Shown here piece by piece: positions 8,447 to 16,531 of a stretch of DNA of 64,000 nt. The DNA lies in the NCBI RefSeq assembly GCF_001020565.1, contig NZ_LDAS01000001.1:2628520-2692519 (forward strand). Direction: 5' to 3'. How positions within the stretch are numbered: position 1 is the first letter of the stretch; each line of letters opens with the position of its first letter. Under the pieces are notes generated by a model, which was not told the DNA's origin, made no database searches, and saw nothing but the letters and a program-made list of their open reading frames with translations. Source of the DNA: Maribacter thermophilus. Lineage in GTDB: Bacteria; Bacteroidota; Bacteroidia; Flavobacteriales; Flavobacteriaceae. The position numbers and the translations under genes are program-made.

Positions 8447-10107
8447 AATACCTAAATACCGCACATCGTTTTATTGTTCTTTTCCTGTTCATGGGCTGCA
8501 TGGTTTCGTGCGGTGTATCCAAATCATTAAAAGAAGAAATCGATGTTTCACAATATCGAACAGAAATTCCAGATCGGGTACAGATCAATGATACTACCTA
8601 TACCATAGCCAATAACTTTTTACGAAAGAACCAGCAGGGTCTTTGGGAGCTATATGTAACCGGAAACCCCTTAGAACTTGGTTTAAAAACAGGCAGCCTA
8701 ACACAAGAATTGTTTAATGAACAAGAAGATGTTTTCATAAAAAAAATCGACGAGCTGGTGCCTTCGAAAGGGTACCAGAACCTACTCCGAAAATTTTTAG
8801 CTTGGTTTAACCGCAAGATGTATCTGAACATTGACGAAAAGTTTAAGGCGGAGCTTTATGGTGTATCACGTTATGCGTCCCCTAATTACGACTATATTGC
8901 CAAACCTTACCAAAGGGTCATGTACTTTCATGGAGCCCATGATATCGGCCATGCCTTACAAGATTTGGCGTTAGTAGGCTGTTCTTCTTTTGCGGCATGG
9001 GGAGACCACACCGCAGATGGTAAATTATTAATAGGTCGTAATTTCGACTTTTACGCAGGGGACGACTTTTCGAAAAACAAAATTATCTCATTTATTAAAC
9101 CAGACGACGGCCATGCCTTTATGTCCGTTACCTGGGGCGGAATGATCGGGGTTGTATCCGGCATGAACGACCAAGGGCTTACCGTCACCATAAACGCAGG
9201 AAAATCACAATTTCCCTTAGTTGCCAAAACCCCTGTTTCTTTGGTGACAAGAGAAATTTTACAATATGCCTCTACGATAGACGAGGCTATCGAAATTGCA
9301 AAAAAGAGGGAAGTATTTGTATCTGAAGCCATTTTTGTAGGTAGTGCAAAAGATAAAAAAGCGGCCCTCATTGAGGTTTCACCAAATAACTTCGGTGTTT
9401 ACCAAGTTGAAAATTCCAATCAATTGATCTGCGCCAACCATTTTCAAAGTGCCGCTTATTCAAATGACAAAAAGAACCAAAAACATATTTTAGAAAGCCA
9501 TTCGCAATATAGGTATGAGCGTATGGAAGAACTTTTAGAGGAAACGGAAAAGGTAACACCCGAGAAAGTAGTGTCTATCTTAAGGGACAAAGAAGGATTG
9601 AACGAAAAGAAAATCGGTTATGGCAACGAAAAAGCACTGAATCAATTGTTGGCACACCATGGCATCGTTTTTAAACCAGAAGAACTATTGGTATGGGTTT
9701 CAAGCAACCCATATCAATTAGGGGAATTTGTAGCATATGACCTAAACGAGATTTTCAATACCGCAAAAGACCCTAAGCACGATGTGGCAAAAAACGACCT
9801 CAACATAGCAAAAGACCCTTTCTTACAGAGCAAAGAATATAAAAACTACGAACAATATCGGGTATTGAGAAACCAAGTACAAGACGCCATTGCCGATGAA
9901 GCAAGAATAGAAAAACCTGTTTTGCACCAACTTATTGAACTAAACCCCAATTTCTGGGAAGCCTATTATTTAGTAGGTCTTTACAATTACAAAAAAGGAT
10001 ACGACCGGGTGGCCTTGGATTATTTTGAAAAAGCGTTGGAAAAAGAAGTGACTACCGTACCCGACAAAAAAAACGTTGAAAAACTAATTCGTAAAATAAA
10101 AAGGTAA
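8443..10107 (+). CDS. C45-family autoproteolytic acyltransferase/hydrolase lipoprotein
   Basis: 554 residues from a GTG start that overlaps the preceding stop (GTGA). The N-terminus is a lipoprotein signal with the probable lipidated Cys at 23 (MVSC). Cys180 in LVGCSSFAAW is followed by GKLLIGRNFDF, the usual layout of the Ntn-hydrolase C45 group (acyl-CoA:6-APA acyltransferase-like), where Cys becomes the N-terminal nucleophile after self-cleavage. Residues 490-554 resemble one or two TPR repeats. Last gene of the pigment operon. It may deacylate or transfer an acyl group at the membrane surface; inference from family and context. Confidence 0.85.
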   Translation: MKYLNTAHRFIVLFLFMGCMVSCGVSKSLKEEIDVSQYRTEIPDRVQINDTTYTIANNFLRKNQQGLWELYVTGNPLELGLKTGSLTQELFNEQEDVFIKKIDELVPSKGYQNLLRKFLAWFNRKMYLNIDEKFKAELYGVSRYASPNYDYIAKPYQRVMYFHGAHDIGHALQDLALVGCSSFAAWGDHTADGKLLIGRNFDFYAGDDFSKNKIISFIKPDDGHAFMSVTWGGMIGVVSGMNDQGLTVTINAGKSQFPLVAKTPVSLVTREILQYASTIDEAIEIAKKREVFVSEAIFVGSAKDKKAALIEVSPNNFGVYQVENSNQLICANHFQSAAYSNDKKNQKHILESHSQYRYERMEELLEETEKVTPEKVVSILRDKEGLNEKKIGYGNEKALNQLLAHHGIVFKPEELLVWVSSNPYQLGEFVAYDLNEIFNTAKDPKHDVAKNDLNIAKDPFLQSKEYKNYEQYRVLRNQVQDAIADEARIEKPVLHQLIELNPNFWEAYYLVGLYNYKKGYDRVALDYFEKALEKEVTTVPDKKNVEKLIRKIKR

Positions 10108-10155
10108 TGGCTTATGCAGCATCACCAAAAAAAATCTTTGTCTTTTTGGCATAAA

Positions 10156-10190
10156 ACAACCCCGAACACATTAGGTTGCCCGGGGTTTAT
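10156..10190. terminator. Bidirectional terminator between pigment operon and ssb
   Basis: AACCCCG (10158-10164) pairs with CGGGGTT (10181-10187) around a 16-nt loop, with A/T tracts on both sides. It lies between two convergent genes, so it can serve both. Confidence 0.7.
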
Positions 10191-10198
10191 ATAAGCTA

Positions 10199-10531
10199 TT
10201 ACTTTCCTAGCATTAAAAGCTCGTTACACCGTATCTCGGTAATGTACCGCTTTTCACCTTCTTTAGTTTCATAAGAACGATGCGTCAACTTACCTTCTAC
10301 CGCAACTTGTTTTCCCTTTAGCAAATACGTTTCTACAATTTCTGCGGTCTTGCCCCAAGCAACAATGTTATGCCATTGGGTATCATCTACCTTTTCTCCT
10401 TTTGCGTTTTTATAACTCTCTGTGGTGGCCAAAGAAAATTTGGCAAGTTTGGTACCATTTTCCATGGTAATGATCTCTGGGTCCTGTCCCAAGTTTCCAA
10501 TCAACTGTACTTTGTTTTTAAGTGCGTTCAT
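10199..10531 (-). CDS. ssb: Short single-stranded DNA-binding protein
   Basis: 110 residues forming one OB fold. The start NKVQLIGNLGQDPE and the WHNIVAWGKTAE segment are classic SSB signatures. It ends right after the OB fold and lacks the disordered linker and acidic DDDIPF-like tail that recruit repair proteins, so it is probably an accessory SSB rather than the replication one. Monocistronic, with its own promoter candidate upstream and a shared terminator downstream. Confidence 0.92.
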   Translation of the reverse strand: MNALKNKVQLIGNLGQDPEIITMENGTKLAKFSLATTESYKNAKGEKVDDTQWHNIVAWGKTAEIVETYLLKGKQVAVEGKLTHRSYETKEGEKRYITEIRCNELLMLGK

Positions 10532-10588
10532 AATTATTTTTTTATCGTTAAACAGTTAATACTATCGAACCTCCTTGATCCGACACTG

Positions 10589-10596
10589 CAAACCTA
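10589..10596 (-). promoter_or_regulatory. Candidate -7 element for ssb
   Basis: On the minus strand this reads TAGGTTTG, a full match to TAnnTTTG, 58 bp upstream of the ssb ATG. No clear -33 element was found. Confidence 0.35.
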
Positions 10597-10790
10597 AAAC
10601 CATCGTCGAACACGAGTCGGTAACAAAACACTTAATTTCGTTTGTAATCGTTTACAGTCGTTTAAAAACTTTTAAACATCTATAATACAGTTGTTTATAT
10701 AATTTTAAGTTTTCTATCAAAAAACGCTTATCTCCTATTTTCGCATCACAAGCATTTTTTTGCTACCTTAAAAGTTTAAAGAGAATCTCT

Positions 10791-11090
10791 ATGGAAACAG
10801 ATTTTGAAGTAACAGACAATCCCTCTCAAAACCGCTACGAAGCAAGGGTCGAAAATGCCATTGCAAAAATCGAGTACACAAAAAAAGAGGATAAAATATA
10901 TTTGACCCATACCGAGGTACCCCAATCTTTGGCCGGAAAAGGAATTGGCTCTAAATTGATATCCAAAGTTTTGGAAGACATAGAGCAGAAACAATTAAAA
11001 CTGATACCTCTATGTTCTTTTGTTGCTTCTTATCTACAACGGTATCCGGAATGGAATAAATTAGTCATACAAGATGCTAATACAGAATAA
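10791..11090 (+). CDS. Small GNAT-family N-acetyltransferase (YjdJ-like)
   Basis: 99 residues. The acetyl-CoA loop motif SLAGKGIGSKL is at about 44-54 and the closing CSFVASYLQRYPEW segment is typical of the short YjdJ-like GNAT group, which lacks the first strands of full-length GNATs. The substrate is unknown. It stands alone between ssb (divergent) and the catabolic operon 84 bp downstream. Confidence 0.85.
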   Translation: METDFEVTDNPSQNRYEARVENAIAKIEYTKKEDKIYLTHTEVPQSLAGKGIGSKLISKVLEDIEQKQLKLIPLCSFVASYLQRYPEWNKLVIQDANTE

Positions 11091-11173
11091 AAAACTGCTA
11101 TCACATTTTATTATCACAGCACCGCAACTTCAATAACACACACATCATTAACACCACCGATCAAAAATAACTT

Positions 11174-12058
11174 ATGGAATTAGCCATACACAATTGGATG
11201 AGGGCCGAAACGCTAGAACATACCCTCAACAGAATATCAAAATTAGATTACGGATATATAGAAATACAGGGCACCCCTGAAAATTACGACACCCAAAAAG
11301 TGCAATTATTATTAGACGTATATGGCATTAAATGTTGGGGGTCCGTGACATTGATGTTGGAAGACCGTAACCTTTTGGCAAAAGATGTTGCACAAAGAAA
11401 AATGTCGGTTCAGTATGTAAAGGATATTGCAAAAATGGTCTCAGAACTTGGCGGATCGGTGATATCGTTGGTACCGGCGACCGTGGGCAAGATTATTCCC
11501 GATGCTACCCCCGACCAAGAATGGGAATGGGCCGTGGAGGGCATACAGGAGATATATAGGTATACCGAAGACCTTGGTCTAAAAATTGGTATTGAACCCA
11601 TTAACCGTTTTGAAACCTATTTTATCAACCGTGGTGAACAGGCCCTTGCCTTGGCAGAGGCCGTAGGCAGTAATTGTGGGGTTTGCCTAGATACATTTCA
11701 CATGAACCTGGAGGAGGAAGACCTTTACAAAACGATAAAAAAAGTAGGCAAACGCTTGGTAAACTTTCATGTTGCCGATAACAACCGTATGGCCCCGGGA
11801 ATGGGCCATTTAAATTGGAACAAAATTATCACCACGCTTAAAGAGATAGGTTATGACAAGGTACTTTCCGTGGAGTTCTGTGCCCCTTTAGACCGTACGC
11901 CCGCAAATCCTTATCCAAATTCTATAGACACCAACCCAGAAGGGCTATCTGCCGAACAAAAGAAATTTTTGGAAGATCATGGAAGCTCTGCCATTACCGA
12001 TGAATTTTATACCATGCTGACAAAAAAATCCATAGAAACCTTAACCAAATTGATATAA
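11174..12058 (+). CDS. Sugar isomerase/epimerase, xylose-isomerase-like TIM barrel
   Basis: 294 residues. The metal ligands of the D-tagatose 3-epimerase/hydroxypyruvate isomerase group are in place: E141 (EPINRFE), D173 (DTFHMN), H199 (FHVAD) and E234 (VEF). The MAPGMGHLNW segment is also typical. It should isomerise or epimerise a keto-sugar or related small ketone. First gene of a four-gene operon with gaps of 4, 3 and 0 bp, shared with an enolase-superfamily enzyme, a VOC protein and a 2-hydroxyacid dehydrogenase, which points to sugar-acid breakdown. No transporter is present in the operon. Confidence 0.85.
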   Translation: MELAIHNWMRAETLEHTLNRISKLDYGYIEIQGTPENYDTQKVQLLLDVYGIKCWGSVTLMLEDRNLLAKDVAQRKMSVQYVKDIAKMVSELGGSVISLVPATVGKIIPDATPDQEWEWAVEGIQEIYRYTEDLGLKIGIEPINRFETYFINRGEQALALAEAVGSNCGVCLDTFHMNLEEEDLYKTIKKVGKRLVNFHVADNNRMAPGMGHLNWNKIITTLKEIGYDKVLSVEFCAPLDRTPANPYPNSIDTNPEGLSAEQKKFLEDHGSSAITDEFYTMLTKKSIETLTKLI

Positions 12059-12062
12059 AAGC

Positions 12063-13226
12063 ATGAAAATAGCCAACATAGAAGCTTTTTGGTTGCGATG
12101 TCCCATTCCAAAAGAAAAACAACACTTTAGCGATTACGGACTTCTCACCAATTTTGACATGACCTTGGTAGTCGTTACCACAGAATCGGGCCTTCAAGGT
12201 TTTGGAGAAGCAAAAGCGGCCGTTGGCTCCTCAGGTTCCTGCGCCAGTATTGTCAGTTGTATCGAAAACGAATTAAAACCACAATTGATCGGCCAGGACG
12301 CCAGACATATTTCTCGAATATGGGAACAGGCCTACAACGGCACTAGAGACCATTATGCCCTTTCTAGGGGCCGTAAGTTCCCTATCTTGGGAAGAAGGGG
12401 ACTTACCATTTCTGCACTAAGCGGTATAGATACCGCACTATGGGATATTAAAGGAAAATCGTTAGGAGTTCCGGTAGTGGAACTTTTAGGCGGTAGTTGT
12501 AGAGATAAAATGCCTGCCTATGCCAGTGGTGGATGGGCAAAAGTCGATGCTATAGGCGAACAATTAAAAAGTTATACCTCAAAAGGGTTTTCGGGCGTAA
12601 AAATGCGTGTAGGCGTAATGGACGAGAATGTAAAGACCAGTATAGAAAGGGTAAAAGCGGCACGCAAAGCTCTACCGGACCACATTAAGTTAATGACAGA
12701 TGCCCACGGAACTTTCAGCGTACCTGAAGCAAAACAATTTTGTAGAGGTGTTGCCGATTGCAACCTGTACTGGTTTGAAGAACCTATAAGCCCTGACAAC
12801 AGAATCGGAACTGCCGAAGTTAGGGCAAGTACAGATATTCCTATAGCGGCGGGAGAAAGTGAATACACCGCTTTCGATATACGAGACATGATATCGGAAC
12901 GCGCACTGGATGTTCTACAACCAGATTGCGCCATTATTGGTGGTATTACCGAAGCCATGCGGGTCTCTCAATTGGCACATACCTATCAATTAGAGCTAGC
13001 GCCACATTGCTGGGGTTCTGCTTTTTCTTTTATGGCAGGAGTATCGGTGGCATTTGCATCTCCATCGGCCAACGTTATTGAATTTTCATTGGGTGGAAAC
13101 CCCATGATGTACGATCTGGTAAAAGAGCAAATTAGTGTAGACGACAAAGGTATGATTACAGCTCCCAATAAGCCCGGATTGGGATTAAACCCTAATTGGG
13201 ACTTTGTAAAAGAATTTAAACAATAA
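12063..13226 (+). CDS. Mandelate racemase/muconate lactonizing enzyme family protein (enolase superfamily)
   Basis: 387 residues, full length for the family. Mg ligands are readable as D213, E239 and E265; K180 starts a KxR (not KxK) motif, and H315 in PHCWGS is the opposite-face acid/base. This pattern fits sugar-acid dehydratases (galactarate/fuconate/gluconate-type) or racemases. It abstracts the alpha-proton of a carboxylate; the exact substrate cannot be read from sequence. Cotranscribed with the epimerase upstream (4-bp gap) and a VOC protein downstream (3-bp gap). Confidence 0.88.
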   Translation: MKIANIEAFWLRCPIPKEKQHFSDYGLLTNFDMTLVVVTTESGLQGFGEAKAAVGSSGSCASIVSCIENELKPQLIGQDARHISRIWEQAYNGTRDHYALSRGRKFPILGRRGLTISALSGIDTALWDIKGKSLGVPVVELLGGSCRDKMPAYASGGWAKVDAIGEQLKSYTSKGFSGVKMRVGVMDENVKTSIERVKAARKALPDHIKLMTDAHGTFSVPEAKQFCRGVADCNLYWFEEPISPDNRIGTAEVRASTDIPIAAGESEYTAFDIRDMISERALDVLQPDCAIIGGITEAMRVSQLAHTYQLELAPHCWGSAFSFMAGVSVAFASPSANVIEFSLGGNPMMYDLVKEQISVDDKGMITAPNKPGLGLNPNWDFVKEFKQ

Positions 13227-13229
13227 ACC

Positions 13230-13718
13230 ATGGCAAAAGCACTAAAAATAAATCATGTAGCATTGATCGTTAGCAACTTAGAGGAAGCTTGTAGGTTTTA
13301 CGAAAATGAACTGGGACTAGAGCCCATTCCCGCATTTTTGTTCGACTACCCTACGGCATTCTTTAAATTCAACGAAGAACAACAGTTACACCTAACGGAA
13401 TGGGAAGACAACTACTCTTTTAGAGGTCATATATGTGTACAGGTCGATGACATCAATGCTCTTTTTTTTCGTATGAAAGAATTAGGCATCATAGATGTTA
13501 AACCTTGGGGAAAAGTCCGACAATTACCCGATGGGGCCATTCAGATGTTTGTACGCGACCCCTCTGGAAATTTGGTTGAACTATCATCGGAACCCGGCGC
13601 CTATATAGATCCTAAAATATTTGAAGACGAACTCTATAAAGATGGCATCTATGTCTCTGGAAGAAATGATTTTAGAGGTTACAAAACCAAAGACGCAACA
13701 CTATACCATAATAAATAG
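13230..13718 (+). CDS. VOC-superfamily metalloprotein (glyoxalase/dioxygenase-like)
   Basis: 162 residues with the paired beta-alpha-beta-beta-beta modules of the vicinal oxygen chelate fold. Likely metal ligands are His near residue 8 (INHVAL), His near 53 (LHLTE) and Glu near 113 (GNLVELS). Residues 120-162 form a tail beyond the usual fold. The stop is directly followed by the start of the dehydrogenase gene. Its role in the catabolic operon may be an isomerase, lyase or epimerase; not resolvable. Confidence 0.8.
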   Translation: MAKALKINHVALIVSNLEEACRFYENELGLEPIPAFLFDYPTAFFKFNEEQQLHLTEWEDNYSFRGHICVQVDDINALFFRMKELGIIDVKPWGKVRQLPDGAIQMFVRDPSGNLVELSSEPGAYIDPKIFEDELYKDGIYVSGRNDFRGYKTKDATLYHNK

Positions 13719-14678
13719 ATGTCTAAAACAATTTTACTTCTAGAAACCATTGCAGATGATGCGATGCATTTGCTAACATCGGACAAAGACCTGATCATTT
13801 TACAGGGTTACGACGAACCTTCGATACAGAAACATATAAAAGAACATCAAATAGATGCCATCATTACCAGGGGAAAAGGTCAGGTTAGGTCCGAACTTAT
13901 GGATGCCTGCCCCAACCTCAAGGTTATTTCAAGATGCGGTGTAGGGCTAGATAATATTGATGTTGCCGAAGCTACCAAAAGAAATATCAAAGTAGTAAAC
14001 GCCCCCAACTCCAACGCCAATACCATTGCAGAACATACCATCTCTTTATTGTTAATGTTGCAACGCAATCTCTATAATGCCATTACCATGGTAAAAGAAA
14101 ACCGATGGACAGAACGTGGAGGCTATATCGGTGATGAATTACATGGAAAAACATTGGGCATCTTGGGCCTTGGGAATATTGGTAAAAAGGTTGCTAAAAT
14201 AGCCGATGCATTCGGCATGAACGTTATTTATTGGAGCTCAAAAAAAGAAGATGTCCCCTACCCTTTTAGGTCTTTTGACACAGTTCTTAGTACGGCCGAC
14301 TGCATCAGCCTACATTTACCCTTAACGCCAAAGACAGAAAAATTAATAGATAAAGATGCCTTGGCCAAAATGAAACCATCTGCCTTATTGGTCAATACCG
14401 CAAGAGGTAAGATAATAGACCAAGAGGCTCTTTACGAAGCCCTTCACAATAAAAAAATAGGAGGTTTTGCAGCGGATGTTTTGGCCGAGGAACCCCCAAT
14501 ACCAAACAATCCATTATTAAATTTACCAAATACATGTATAACGGCCCATATAGGCAGTTTAACAAAGACTACCTATAACCATATGTGTATGCTGACGGTA
14601 AAAAACACCATCGCAATCTTAAGAAACGAAAAACCTGCGAACAACTGCATTTTTAATCAACAAGAGTTGAAAAAATAA
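13719..14678 (+). CDS. D-isomer-specific 2-hydroxyacid dehydrogenase
   Basis: 319 residues. The NAD-binding motif GLGNIGKKVA lies near 146-155, and the catalytic triad is readable as R229 (NTARGK), E258 (AEEPP) and H277 (TAHIGS). It reduces a 2-keto acid or oxidises a D-2-hydroxy acid with NAD(P). The gene starts at the base after the VOC stop codon and is last in the operon. Together the four genes suggest conversion of a sugar acid through a keto acid. Confidence 0.88.
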   Translation: MSKTILLLETIADDAMHLLTSDKDLIILQGYDEPSIQKHIKEHQIDAIITRGKGQVRSELMDACPNLKVISRCGVGLDNIDVAEATKRNIKVVNAPNSNANTIAEHTISLLLMLQRNLYNAITMVKENRWTERGGYIGDELHGKTLGILGLGNIGKKVAKIADAFGMNVIYWSSKKEDVPYPFRSFDTVLSTADCISLHLPLTPKTEKLIDKDALAKMKPSALLVNTARGKIIDQEALYEALHNKKIGGFAADVLAEEPPIPNNPLLNLPNTCITAHIGSLTKTTYNHMCMLTVKNTIAILRNEKPANNCIFNQQELKK

Positions 14679-14700
14679 ACGATTCACCATTATAAATTAA

Positions 14701-14880
14701 AACTACAAACCATTACCCTTTTTACTTATCGGTTCTTATGAAGGCCATATACAACTAATAATAGATCAAGATCTGTTAGAGCTACGCGTTTTAGATTTTG
14801 CACTAACTACTAAAGATATGGCCAACGGTGCCAATGTATTATTGAACACCCTTCTTTCCTTGGATAAAAAGATGAATTAA
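14701..14880 (+). pseudogene. Probable 3' remnant of a gene, no start codon
   Basis: An open frame of 59 codons begins right after an in-frame stop (14698-14700) and ends at TAA 14878-14880. The translation (PFLLIGSYEGHIQLIIDQDL near the start) looks protein-like, with alternating strand and helix patterns, but the only in-frame ATG lies at codon 40. The codon use resembles neighbouring genes. It is either a decayed fragment or a small gene with a rare start. I do not recognise a family. Confidence 0.3.
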
Positions 14881-14945
14881 AACAAAGAAGCAATATTCTA
14901 TTTTCGACCTATATTCCTTAACTTGTTAGCTAATTCCAAACACCA

Positions 14946-16505
14946 ATGAAAATGAAAAAATCGAGCTTTCTAACATTCTTTTGTTTTTTATTTACAGCCA
15001 TCATCGGTTGGTCACAGACTACCGAAGAAATTGTTGCTGCCATAGAGAAAGAAGCCATCGAAAATTCTCAACTAGAACAATTGGCTTACGAACTAATGGA
15101 CTATAACGGACCTCGATTGGTAGGTACTCCCCAAATGAAATCTGCACATGATTGGGCCGTTAACACCTACAAAAAATGGGGCATTAGTGCAGAAAACCAA
15201 CAATGGGGAACATGGCGTGGTTGGGAACGTGGCATTACCCATGTAGACATGGTTTCGCCTAGAGTAGCCTCTTTACATGCCACACAATTGGCCTGGAACC
15301 CAAGCACAGGCAAAAAAGGAGTTACTGCCGAACTGATAATATTACCCAAGGTTTCGGATTCACTGGCCTTCGCAAAATGGTTGCCGAACGTAAAAGGTAA
15401 GATCGTAATGGTAAGCATGCCACAACCCACGGGAAGACCTGATGAAAATTGGGAAAAATTCGCGACCGAAGCTTCATTTGCCAAAATGAAAAAAGAAAGA
15501 GAGGCATTGGAAAAAGAATGGCGTGAGAACATGGAAAATACCGGATACTCCAGCAGAACCATTAACAAAGCACTGGAAAAAGCCGGAGCTGTTGGCATTG
15601 CCCAATCTAGATGGTCAAAAGGTTTTGGCGCCAATAAGATATTCAGTGCCGGAACCGACAAAATACCCGTGGTAGATATCTCTTTGGAAGACTACGGAAT
15701 GTTGTACCGTATGGTAGAACATGGGGCAAAACCAGAAATAAAAATCGTTGCGGAGTCCAAAGAGCTTGGCGAGGTACCTACTTTTAATACCATTGCTACC
15801 ATACCCGGTACAGAACTACCGGACGAGTATGTGATACTTTCCGCTCATTTCGACTCGTGGGACGGGGCAACAGGTGCTACCGACAATGGTACCGGAACCA
15901 TTACCATGTTAGAGGCGGCCCGCATTCTTAAAAAGGTATACCCAAACCCTAAAAGAACCATTATCATCGGCCATTGGGGAAGTGAAGAACAAGGCTTAAA
16001 TGGATCAAGGGCATTTGTAGAGGACAATCCCAAAATTGTTGCCGGCCTACAGGCTTTGTTCAACCAAGATAATGGAACAGGCCGAGTTGTTAGAATATCC
16101 GGTCAAGGGTTTTTACACTCATATGCCTATTTAGGAAAATGGTTAGAGGCCGTACCTAAAGCTTATAAAAATGAAATTGAGACCACTTTCCCGGGTGCTC
16201 CAGGAGGTGGGGGATCCGATTATGCCTCTTTTGTGGCAGCAGGGGCACCCGCATTTTCGCTAAGCTCTTTAAGCTGGGATTATTGGAATTACACCTGGCA
16301 TACAAATTTGGACACGTATGATAAAATAGTTTTTGACGATGTTCGTAACAATGCCATTCTAACAGCTATATTAACTTATATGGCCTGTGAGGATCCAGAA
16401 AGAACATCGCGCGAAAAAGCGGTATTGGGCACTAACCCTAGAACGGGCGAACAACGAGAATGGCCGACCCCAAGAAGCCCGAACAGAAGAGGTGGTCTAG
16501 ATTAA
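14946..16505 (+). CDS. Secreted M28-family zinc aminopeptidase
   Basis: 519 residues. Signal peptide at 1-23 (ends near GWSQ). The M28 di-zinc site is recognisable: H301 and D303 in SAHFDSWDG, an Asp in ATDNGTG, Glu-Glu in GSEEQG, and a final His in HTNLDT. Residues 120-260 form the inserted PA-like region. It should remove N-terminal residues from peptides in the periplasm or outside. Monocistronic; converges on the next gene without an obvious terminator. Confidence 0.9.
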   Translation: MKMKKSSFLTFFCFLFTAIIGWSQTTEEIVAAIEKEAIENSQLEQLAYELMDYNGPRLVGTPQMKSAHDWAVNTYKKWGISAENQQWGTWRGWERGITHVDMVSPRVASLHATQLAWNPSTGKKGVTAELIILPKVSDSLAFAKWLPNVKGKIVMVSMPQPTGRPDENWEKFATEASFAKMKKEREALEKEWRENMENTGYSSRTINKALEKAGAVGIAQSRWSKGFGANKIFSAGTDKIPVVDISLEDYGMLYRMVEHGAKPEIKIVAESKELGEVPTFNTIATIPGTELPDEYVILSAHFDSWDGATGATDNGTGTITMLEAARILKKVYPNPKRTIIIGHWGSEEQGLNGSRAFVEDNPKIVAGLQALFNQDNGTGRVVRISGQGFLHSYAYLGKWLEAVPKAYKNEIETTFPGAPGGGGSDYASFVAAGAPAFSLSSLSWDYWNYTWHTNLDTYDKIVFDDVRNNAILTAILTYMACEDPERTSREKAVLGTNPRTGEQREWPTPRSPNRRGGLD

Positions 16506-16531
16506 AAAGACCCTATTTGCGTATCGTGGCT

